Below, piece by piece: positions 1 to 6,077 of a stretch of 32,902 nucleotides of DNA. Position numbers and translations under genes: made by a program. Location: contig JBDIAR010000010.1 in assembly GCA_039812545.1 (NCBI GenBank), positions 1 through 32,902 on the forward strand, read 5' to 3'. This DNA is from JBDIAR01 sp039812545 (GTDB lineage Bacteria; Actinomycetota; Actinomycetes; Actinomycetales; Dermatophilaceae). The stretch's first letter is position 1, and each line of letters opens with the position of its first letter. Below the pieces are notes generated by a model that ran no database searches, was not told the origin of the DNA, and saw only the letters and a list, made by a program, of their open reading frames with translations.

Positions 1-10
1 TCTCTCGTGA

Positions 11-166
11 CTGAACTCCTCGTCCCTGCGGGCCTCGCTCGTACCTCGCTCGTGTCCTCGGGAGCTTCGTCGCTCAGTGATCAGCCTGAACCATCTTGGC
101 TGAGCTCCTCGTCCCTGCGGGCCTCGCTCGTACCTCGCTCGTGTCCTCGGGAGCTTCGTCGCTCAG
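11..166. repeat. 67-nt direct repeat, two copies, downstream of etfA
   Basis: Two copies of a 67-nt unit lie at 11-77 and 100-166. They are identical except for one base near the left end, and are separated by 22 nt. Each unit holds two internal copies of CCTCGCTCGT, and its ends are complementary (CTGAG/CTCAG; AGCTCC pairs with GGAGCT), so each could fold. The second copy overlaps the etfA stop codon by three bases. No protein reading is convincing. It looks like a duplicated intergenic element of REP type or a terminator duplication; further copies may lie left of the window. Confidence 0.8.
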
Positions 167-1119
167 CCTTTGGCGGCCTTGACGGCGGCCGTCGCGCTCG
201 GCAGCACCTCGAACAGGTCACCGATCACGCCGTAGTCGACGAGCTCGAAAATCGGGGCCTCTTCGTCGGTGTTGATCGCCACGATCGTCTTCGAGGTCTG
301 CATCCCGGCGCGGTGCTGGATGGCACCGGAGATCCCGCACGCGACGTACAACTGCGGCGAGACCTGCTTGCCGGTCTGACCGACCTGCGAGGTGTGCGGG
401 TACCAACCGGCGTCGACCGCCGCGCGCGAGGCGCCGACCGCCGCGCCGAGGGAGTCCGCGAACTCCTCGACCTTGGCGAAGTCGCCACCCGTCCCACGCC
501 CGCCGGAAACCACGACCGCGGCCTCGGTGAGTTCCGGTCGGCCGGTGGCCGCCTTCTCCTTGGACTCGGTGATCGCCGCGCCCTTGGCGGCGTCCGACGC
601 CGCGAAGTCGACGCTCTCGTCGGCCGCGGCGCCCGCGGCCTCGACCGGTGCGGCCGAGTTGGGCTTCACCGTGATGATCGGCGTGCCCTTGGTCACCGAC
701 GCCTGAACCGTGTACGACGACGCGAACGCCGACTGGGTCGTGACGATGGATCCGCCTTCGACCTGGACGTCGATCGCGTCGGTGATCAGGCCGGATTCGG
801 TCTTGATGGCCACCCGGGCGGCGATCTCCTTGTTCTCCGACGTCGAGACGAGCAACAGGGCGGCCGGCGAGGTCTTCTCGACGAGCTGGGCCAGCAACTC
901 GGCCTTCGGCCCGACCAGGTATCCGTCCAGATCCGCCGACTCACAGCGGTAGACCTTGGCCGCACCGTATTGGGCCAGGGTGTCCTTGGCGGCGTCGAAC
1001 CCGGCGCCGAGGAAGATCGCGGACGGCTCACCGATCCGCGCGGCGATGGTCAGCAGTTCCGTCGACGGCTTCTTGACGGCGCCGGCGACGTGGTCGACCA
1101 GAACGAGAACTTCCGACAT
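163..1119 (-). CDS. etfA: Electron transfer flavoprotein alpha subunit (FixB)
   Basis: This is the FAD-carrying large subunit of the soluble ETF heterodimer. It takes electrons from acyl-CoA dehydrogenases and passes them to an ETF:quinone oxidoreductase. The 318-residue product is the normal family length. The N-terminal half is the ETF alpha/beta nucleotide-binding fold. The C-terminal half carries the FAD domain, with the typical QVGQTGKQVSPQLYVACGIS segment followed by SGAIQH, and then INTDEEAPIF and VDYGVIGDLF. The ATG is preceded by a strong AGGAGGT ribosome site. The gene lies 26 nt after etfB, so the two are co-transcribed. The nearby enoyl-CoA hydratase, thiolase and acyl-CoA genes fit a fatty-acid or amino-acid oxidation role. 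Its electron donors are not shown by the sequence. Confidence 0.96.
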   Translation of the reverse strand: MSEVLVLVDHVAGAVKKPSTELLTIAARIGEPSAIFLGAGFDAAKDTLAQYGAAKVYRCESADLDGYLVGPKAELLAQLVEKTSPAALLLVSTSENKEIAARVAIKTESGLITDAIDVQVEGGSIVTTQSAFASSYTVQASVTKGTPIITVKPNSAAPVEAAGAAADESVDFAASDAAKGAAITESKEKAATGRPELTEAAVVVSGGRGTGGDFAKVEEFADSLGAAVGASRAAVDAGWYPHTSQVGQTGKQVSPQLYVACGISGAIQHRAGMQTSKTIVAINTDEEAPIFELVDYGVIGDLFEVLPSATAAVKAAKG

Positions 1120-1145
1120 GGCATACCTCCTAAGATTCCGGTCGA

Positions 1146-1934
1146 TCAGACGAACTTGCGGGACGAGAGGAACGCGACGAGCTTGGCGCCACCGTCGCCC
1201 TCGTCTTTGACGATCTCGCCCTGGGCCCGCGGCGGACGGGCGGCGAACGATTCGACCTTGGTCCAGGAGGCGCCCAGGCCGACCTGACCCGCGTCCAGGC
1301 CGAGGTCATCGAGCGACCAGGTCTCCACCGGCTTCTTCTTGGCCGCCATGATCCCCTTGAACGACGGGTAACGCGCCGGCTCACCCTTGGTGATCTGGTC
1401 GGTGACCGAGAGCACGAGCGGGCCGGTGGCGGTGATGGTCTGCGAGGCGACATCGCCGTCCCGGCGGATCGTCACGTTCGCGCCGTCGAGGGTCACATCG
1501 GAGGCCAGCGTGACCCCCGGCACCCCCAACCGCTCGGCGAGCATGGCCGGCACGACGCCCATCGTGCCGTCGGTGGAGGCCATCCCGGTCATGATGAGGT
1601 CCGGCATGCCGATCTTCTTGATCGCCTCGGCGAGGACCAGCGAGGTGGCCGGCGCGTCCGAACCGTGGATCGCGTCGTCGCAGACGTGAACTCCCTTGTC
1701 GGCACCCATCTGCAGGGCCTTCTTGATGGCGTCCGACGCGTCGTCGGGGCCGACGGTCAGGACGGTGATCTCGCCCTCGCCGGCTTCCACGAAGCGCAGG
1801 GCCTGCTCGACGGCGTACTCGTCGAGTTCGCTGAGCAGCCCGTCCACGCCGGCGCGGTCGGTGGTGTTGTCGGACGTGAACGTGCGGGCGCCCTGGGCGT
1901 CCGGCACGTACTTGACGCAGACGACGATATTCAT
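1146..1934 (-). CDS. etfB: Electron transfer flavoprotein beta subunit (FixA)
   Basis: This is the small ETF subunit, which binds AMP and partners EtfA. The 262-residue product begins MNIVVCVKYVPDAQG, the usual FixA start. It carries the ALRFVEAGEGEITVLTVGP and ADKGVHVCDDA segments, and LIMTGMASTDGTMGVVPAMLA, which corresponds to the ETF beta signature region. Length and order (beta then alpha) are standard. It is the first gene of the etfBA pair. The 206-nt region upstream carries an inverted repeat that could be an operator (2025-2040). The ribosome site is weak (GAGAAG). Confidence 0.96.
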   Translation of the reverse strand: MNIVVCVKYVPDAQGARTFTSDNTTDRAGVDGLLSELDEYAVEQALRFVEAGEGEITVLTVGPDDASDAIKKALQMGADKGVHVCDDAIHGSDAPATSLVLAEAIKKIGMPDLIMTGMASTDGTMGVVPAMLAERLGVPGVTLASDVTLDGANVTIRRDGDVASQTITATGPLVLSVTDQITKGEPARYPSFKGIMAAKKKPVETWSLDDLGLDAGQVGLGASWTKVESFAARPPRAQGEIVKDEGDGGAKLVAFLSSRKFV

Positions 1935-2018
1935 GGGTTCTTCTCGACCCCTTCGCTGATGTGAGGGTGCGGATTGCGGAGCGACGGCGCGCCGACGGGT
2001 GAGGCGACGGCGCCTGAA

Positions 2019-2040
2019 ACTTAAGTTACCAAAGAGTAAC
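2019..2040. promoter_or_regulatory. Possible operator upstream of etfB (GTTAC-N6-GTAAC)
   Basis: GTTAC at 2025-2029 and GTAAC at 2036-2040 form a perfect 5-bp inverted repeat with a 6-nt spacer. It overlaps the 8-bp palindrome ACTTAAGT at 2019-2026. This is an AT-rich island in very GC-rich DNA, about 90 nt before the etfB start. Spaced inverted repeats of this kind are typical of TetR-type regulators of fatty-acid genes, but the regulator is unknown. The rest of the 1935-2140 gap shows nothing else I can name. Confidence 0.35.
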
Positions 2041-2140
2041 GGCCCGAGGATACGGGGATGCCGCCCGGATCCCCGCGGTCTCGATCACGTCGCCGAAGGG
2101 GTGTTCCGGGGCCGTGTCCGGTCGCCCGACGCGGACCGGC

Positions 2141-2443
2141 TCAGGTCGCGCTCTCGATGACGTGGTATGCCGGTTGCTCGTACGGGTGGGCGGCCAGCAG
2201 GGCCGCGAGGACCGCCGCCCGGTCGGACCGCGCCAGCACGACCTCAAGGCGATCCTCCTCGACGAAGGTCACCTCGCCCACCGCGCCGATCGCCGGATCG
2301 GCACCGTCCAGGGCGCGGAACCGACCCCGCCCGGTGACGACGAACGCGCAGTCCCGATAGTCCCCGATCGCGCCGGCGCCGGCGGCGAAGAGCGCCGCCA
2401 GCACCGACTCGGTATGCCCGCACGGCACGTACGTCACGAGCAC
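2141..2443 (-). CDS. Small CutA/NIF3-like (YqfO insert-domain type) protein
   Basis: The roughly 100-residue product has the pattern of the PII/CutA-like insert domain of YqfO/NIF3 proteins, which is also found as a stand-alone protein: VLVTYVPCGHTESVLAALF, then AGAIGDYRDCAF, GRGRFRALDG and AAHPYEQPAYHVIE. The biochemical role is unknown; such proteins are trimeric and may bind metals or ligands. I prefer the GTG at 2443, which has GAAGG 7-8 nt upstream and sits exactly where the domain begins. An upstream GTG at 2512 would add a Pro-Gly-Leu run encoded by a 9-bp tandem repeat and overlap the enoyl-CoA hydratase stop. The gene follows that hydratase closely and is probably co-transcribed with it. 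Confidence 0.7.
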   Translation of the reverse strand: MLVTYVPCGHTESVLAALFAAGAGAIGDYRDCAFVVTGRGRFRALDGADPAIGAVGEVTFVEEDRLEVVLARSDRAAVLAALLAAHPYEQPAYHVIESAT

Positions 2444-2471
2444 GTCGAGACCTTCGGACCCACCTGGCACA

Positions 2472-2503
2472 CCGGGTAGGCCGGGTAGGCCGGGTAGGCC
2501 GGG
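2472..2503. repeat. 9-bp tandem repeat CCGGGTAGG, about 3.6 copies
   Basis: Units start at 2472, 2481 and 2490, with a partial fourth unit at 2499. The array begins immediately after the enoyl-CoA hydratase stop codon and lies in the short gap before the CutA/NIF3-like gene. The unit length is a multiple of three, so any reading frame through it stays open as a Pro-Gly-Leu repeat. Confidence 0.9.
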
Positions 2504-2504
2504 G

Positions 2505-3284
2505 TCAGGCACCTTCGAAGACGGCCTTTCCGGGCCCGTTCTCGATGAACGAGGTCATCCCGGTCTGGGCGTCCTTGGTCGCGAAGATCGCGGCGAACTG
2601 CCAGCGTTCGATCTCCAGGGCCGTCTCCAGATCGGTGTCGTACCCGCGGTCGATGATCTCCTTGCTCGCGCGCACGGCATACGGAGCGGCACCGACGAAG
2701 GACTTCGCCCACGCGAACGCGACGTCGAAGACCTGGTCGTCGGGCACGACGCGATCGGCCAGGCCGATGGCCAGCGCCTCGTCGCTCTTGACGAAACGCC
2801 CGGAGAAGATCAGGTCCTTGGCCTTGGACAGGCCGACCAGGCGGGTGAGGCGCTGCGAGCCGCCCATGCCGGGGATGAGTCCGAGGAGCACCTCGGGCTG
2901 GCCCATCTTGGCCTTTTCCCCGACCACCCGGAAATCGCAGACGAGAGCAAGCTCACACCCGCCGCCGAGGGCGAACCCGGTCACCGCCGCGATCGTCGGC
3001 TTCGGGATCCGGGCCACCGAGGAGATCGAGGACTGCAGCCGGGCCGAGGCGTCCACCATGTCGGTGTACGACATCTGCTGCATCTCCTTGATGTCCGCGC
3101 CGGCCGCGAACACCTTCTCGCCGCCGTAGACGACGACCGCCCGCACGTCCTTGCGTGCCGTCGCCTCCTCCGAACACTTCCGAATGCCCTCTTGGACATC
3201 GGAATTGATCGGGTTCATCGGGGGGCGGTTGAGCCGGATCACCCCGACGCCGTCGATGACTTCGAGCGTGACGAACTCCGACAT
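2505..3284 (-). CDS. Enoyl-CoA hydratase/isomerase (crotonase family)
   Basis: This enzyme hydrates trans-2-enoyl-CoA in beta-oxidation or a related acyl-CoA pathway. The 259-residue product is full length for the family. The oxyanion-hole segments FAAGADIKEM (about 59-68) and GFALGGGCELAL (103-114) are present. Both catalytic acids expected of a true hydratase are there: Glu111 in GGGCEL and Glu131 in QPEVLLGLIPG, 20 residues apart as in the rat enzyme. The ATG has a good AAGGAG site 7 nt upstream. It lies 78 nt after the YbjN-like gene and before the CutA-like gene and etfBA, an acyl-CoA context. Chain-length preference cannot be read from the sequence. Confidence 0.93.
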   Translation of the reverse strand: MSEFVTLEVIDGVGVIRLNRPPMNPINSDVQEGIRKCSEEATARKDVRAVVVYGGEKVFAAGADIKEMQQMSYTDMVDASARLQSSISSVARIPKPTIAAVTGFALGGGCELALVCDFRVVGEKAKMGQPEVLLGLIPGMGGSQRLTRLVGLSKAKDLIFSGRFVKSDEALAIGLADRVVPDDQVFDVAFAWAKSFVGAAPYAVRASKEIIDRGYDTDLETALEIERWQFAAIFATKDAQTGMTSFIENGPGKAVFEGA

Positions 3285-3362
3285 GGGTCTACTCCTTCGT
3301 AGCCGAAACGGTGTGTCTTTCGAAATCCTTGGTTGCCGCCGTTGGTCGAAAACCTTTCGCGG
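3285..3362. other. AT-richer gap before the enoyl-CoA hydratase
   Basis: This 78-nt gap is clearly less GC-rich than its surroundings and holds the palindrome TTTCGAAA (3318-3325). It also holds the hydratase ribosome site (AAGGAG). It may carry a promoter for the hydratase, but I see no clear -10/-35 pair. Confidence 0.3.
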
Positions 3363-3830
3363 TCAGGCGGGCTCGCCCGCGGCCTCGCCCTGCTGCTCCG
3401 GCGGCAGCCACGAGGAGAACCACATGCCGACGGCCTGCAGGACCAGGTTGACCGTCAGGACGAGCAACTGGTTGAGATCCGTCGACGGGGACACGATGTG
3501 CTCGGCGGAGACGAACAGCGACTCGCCGACCACCCCGACCTTGATGACGTTGAGTTGCAGCGTCATGTCGTTGCAGCGCTGCAGCCGGGCCAGCAGGTCC
3601 TCCGGAGCGGGCGCCTGGATCTGCCACTGCCCGAACACCCGCATCAGCGGCCAGTCGCCGTCGGCGCAGCGCACGAACATCCGCTGCCCGTCGTGGGTGA
3701 ACTCCACGTCGCCGTCGGCGTCGATGTCCGGGTTCAACCCGAGGTCCTGGAGGGCATCGATGACGCGACCGCGCAGCGGGTGCTCGTCCGGGGGCGGCGG
3801 GAAGTTCGGCAGGGCGGTGGGGTCGCTCAT
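3363..3830 (-). CDS. YbjN domain protein
   Basis: The 155-residue protein matches the actinobacterial YbjN-domain pattern (a fold resembling type III secretion chaperones): VEFTHDGQRMFVRCADGDWPL, then LQRCNDMTLQLNVIKVGVVG with VSAEHIV, and a hydrophobic helix LLVLTVNLVLQAVGMWF. The family has no assigned biochemical activity and is linked to stress tolerance or signalling. I chose the ATG at 3830 because TACGGT lies 7 nt upstream, the leaderless spacing seen at several genes here; a GTG at 3839 is the alternative. It is divergent from glgX with only 34 nt between the starts, so the two promoters overlap. Confidence 0.75.
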   Translation of the reverse strand: MSDPTALPNFPPPPDEHPLRGRVIDALQDLGLNPDIDADGDVEFTHDGQRMFVRCADGDWPLMRVFGQWQIQAPAPEDLLARLQRCNDMTLQLNVIKVGVVGESLFVSAEHIVSPSTDLNQLLVLTVNLVLQAVGMWFSSWLPPEQQGEAAGEPA

Positions 3831-3837
3831 GCTGCCC

Positions 3838-3843
3838 ACCGTA
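3838..3843 (-). promoter_or_regulatory. -10 box of the YbjN gene (TACGGT)
   Basis: TACGGT (minus strand) lies exactly 7 nt before the ATG at 3830, so transcription would begin at or next to the start codon (a leaderless mRNA). It lies between the divergent YbjN-gene and glgX starts. No clear -35 is seen. Confidence 0.45.
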
Positions 3844-3850
3844 GTCGCCC

Positions 3851-3856
3851 TACACT
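3851..3856 (+). promoter_or_regulatory. -10 box of glgX (TACACT), leaderless start
   Basis: TACACT is followed by 8 nt and then the glgX ATG at 3865, so the transcript would start at the initiation codon. There is no Shine-Dalgarno sequence upstream of that ATG, which agrees with a leaderless message. Confidence 0.5.
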
Positions 3857-3864
3857 CTTACGTC

Positions 3865-6018
3865 ATGCCCGGTTCAGCGCTCGGCCGAGATCTTCCGCCA
3901 CCGGTCGGCGTGACGCCGACCGGTGACGGCGTCGAGGTGTGCGTGTATGCCGCGCATGCCACATCGGTGTCCTTCTGTCTGTTCCCCGAAGCTGCGGGCG
4001 GTCCCGGCATAGCGTCCGGCGAAGAACGCGTTCCGCTCACCGAGCGGGCCTACGGGTACTGGTTCGGCCGGGTTCCCGGCGTCACCCTGGGCCAGCGTTA
4101 CGGGCTGCGCGCCGACGGGCCGTGGCAGCCCCAGCAGGGGCACCGCTACAACCCCGCCAAGCTCCTCCTCGATCCGTACGCCAAGGCCATCAGTGGCGAA
4201 ATCCGTTGGGGACCAGAGCTTTTCGGGTACAACGTAGACGGCTCATACGGTTCCGATCTCGGCATACGAGACAATCGCGACTCGGCACCATTGATGCCGA
4301 AGGGCGTCGTCGTGTCCGACGCCTTCGACTGGGCCGGCGACACGCAGGTGCGTCGCTCGATGGGCGACACGCTGATCTACGAGGTCCACGTGCGGGACCT
4401 CACCCGCAACCTCGCCGAGATCCCGCCACCGCTGCGCGGCACGTATGCCGGCCTGGGGCACCGGGCGACCATCGAACACCTGCTCTCGCTCGGGGTCACC
4501 GCCGTCGAACTGCTGCCCATCCACGCGCACGCCAACGAGCCCTACCTGCTGCGTCAGGGGCTCACCAACCACTGGGGCTACAACACCCTCGGCTTCTTCG
4601 CGCCACATGCCGCGTACGCCGCCGCCCGCTCCCCGCAGGCGGTCGTGGACGAGGTCAAGGCGATGGTCAAGGCGCTGCACGCCGCCGGCATCGAGGTCAT
4701 CCTCGACGTGGTCTACAACCACAGCGCCGAGTGGGGCAGTTCGGACGGCCCGAACCTGAGCCTGCGCGGGCTGGACAGCCACAGCTACTACCGCCTCGAC
4801 GAACGCGGGCACGACATCGACGTCACCGGTTGCGGCAACACGATCGACACCCGTCATCCGGCGGCCTGCCAGTTGGCCCTGGACTCGCTGCGCTACTGGA
4901 CGAACGAGTACCACATCGACGGGTTTCGCTTCGATCTGGCGGTCGCCAACGCCCGCGGTCGCGACGACAGTTTCGACGCCGACCACCCCTTCCTCATGGC
5001 CATCCGATCGGACCCGGTGCTGTCACGGGTCAAGCTGATCGCCGAGCCGTGGGACCTCGGGATCCACGGCTGGCGGACCGGTCAGTTCCCACCGCTGTTC
5101 GCCGAGTGGAACGACCGGTTCCGCGACACCGCCCGCACCTTCTGGCTGGTCGACAAGGCCCGCGACGCGGTGGGCCAGGGCGGCGGCGGGGTCCGCGACC
5201 TGGCGACCCGGTTGACCGGGTCGCAGGACCTGTTCGGCCGCTATGACCGTGGGACGTGGGCCTCGATCAATTTCGTCGACGCCCACGACGGGTTCACCCT
5301 CGCCGATCTGACGGCATACAACGTCAAACACAACCTGGCCAACGGGGAGAACAACCGCGACGGCGCCAACGACAACCGGTCGTGGAACCACGGCGTCGAG
5401 GGCCCCAGCACCGATCCCCACCTGAATGCGACCCGGCGCCGCGCGATGCGCTCCATGCTCGGGACCCTCTTCCTGGCCGCCGGGGTGCCGATGCTCAACG
5501 GCGGGGACGAATTCGGTCGGAGCAAGCGGGGCAACAACAACACCTACTGCCAGGACAACGACCTCAACTGGTTCGACTGGGACTTCGCGCACTGGCAGCG
5601 CGATCTGCTGGAGACGACGCGCCACCTGGCCAAGCTGCGCGCCCGATTCGGCATCCTCCGGCGCCGCGCCTTCTTCACCGGGACGCTCGACGAGTCGGGC
5701 CATCAGGACCTTGCGTGGTACGACGGCAACGGACTGCCCCTGGACAATCGCCGCTGGGAGGACCCGCACGGACGCACCCTGCAGGCCCTCTACGACGGGC
5801 GCCGGTTCGACCTGGAGTCACTTCTCGTCGTCTACCACGGCGGCGCGATGGACGCCCAGATCACCCTGCCGCCGGGCGAATACGATCTGCTCTGGGACAG
5901 CGCCCAGGAACGCCCCGGACCGCCGGTCCAGTTGCGTGCCGAGGTACCCGGTCGACAGCTTGATGTCGTCGTCCACGCCGGGAGTATGCAGGTGTACGTC
6001 CCCGTCAACCCGGCGTGA
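3865..6018 (+). CDS. glgX: Glycogen debranching enzyme GlgX
   Basis: This is a GH13 isoamylase-type enzyme that hydrolyses alpha-1,6 branches of glycogen after phosphorylase trimming. At 717 residues it is normal length. The order is an N-terminal CBM48 beta-sandwich (about 10-120), a TIM barrel, and a C-terminal beta domain. The barrel motifs are complete: DVVYNHSAEW, DGFRFDLAV with nucleophile Asp357, AEPWDLG with acid Glu394, and FVDAHDGFTLADL with Asp475. The reading frame stays open far upstream, but homology begins at MPGSALGRDL, and a -10 box 8 nt before this ATG supports the start. It converges on glgP, the enzyme it works with, across a hairpin-rich 59-nt gap. Confidence 0.96.
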   Translation: MPGSALGRDLPPPVGVTPTGDGVEVCVYAAHATSVSFCLFPEAAGGPGIASGEERVPLTERAYGYWFGRVPGVTLGQRYGLRADGPWQPQQGHRYNPAKLLLDPYAKAISGEIRWGPELFGYNVDGSYGSDLGIRDNRDSAPLMPKGVVVSDAFDWAGDTQVRRSMGDTLIYEVHVRDLTRNLAEIPPPLRGTYAGLGHRATIEHLLSLGVTAVELLPIHAHANEPYLLRQGLTNHWGYNTLGFFAPHAAYAAARSPQAVVDEVKAMVKALHAAGIEVILDVVYNHSAEWGSSDGPNLSLRGLDSHSYYRLDERGHDIDVTGCGNTIDTRHPAACQLALDSLRYWTNEYHIDGFRFDLAVANARGRDDSFDADHPFLMAIRSDPVLSRVKLIAEPWDLGIHGWRTGQFPPLFAEWNDRFRDTARTFWLVDKARDAVGQGGGGVRDLATRLTGSQDLFGRYDRGTWASINFVDAHDGFTLADLTAYNVKHNLANGENNRDGANDNRSWNHGVEGPSTDPHLNATRRRAMRSMLGTLFLAAGVPMLNGGDEFGRSKRGNNNTYCQDNDLNWFDWDFAHWQRDLLETTRHLAKLRARFGILRRRAFFTGTLDESGHQDLAWYDGNGLPLDNRRWEDPHGRTLQALYDGRRFDLESLLVVYHGGAMDAQITLPPGEYDLLWDSAQERPGPPVQLRAEVPGRQLDVVVHAGSMQVYVPVNPA

Positions 6019-6022
6019 CGTG

Positions 6023-6072
6023 AGGCTCCCGCCGCGAGCAGGCTCCCGCCGCGAGCAGGCGCCCGCGGCGGG
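6023..6072. terminator. Hairpin region between convergent glgX and glgP
   Basis: A 17-bp unit, AGGCTCCCGCCGCGAGC, is repeated in tandem (6023-6039, 6040-6056). CCCGCCGCG at 6045-6053 pairs perfectly with CGCGGCGGG at 6064-6072 (9-bp stem, 10-nt loop). The first copy offers an alternative left arm. There is no T tract. The position between two convergent genes suggests a bidirectional actinobacterial-type terminator. Confidence 0.55.
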
Positions 6073-6077
6073 CCGGC

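Noticed and set aside
2472..2503. Short tandem repeats considered as a CRISPR array
   Set aside because: The units are 9 bp and contiguous, without spacers or cas genes.
3151..3864. Upstream extension of glgX by 238 codons
   Set aside because: It runs antisense through the YbjN and enoyl-CoA hydratase genes; glgX homology begins at 3865 and a -10 box lies just before it.
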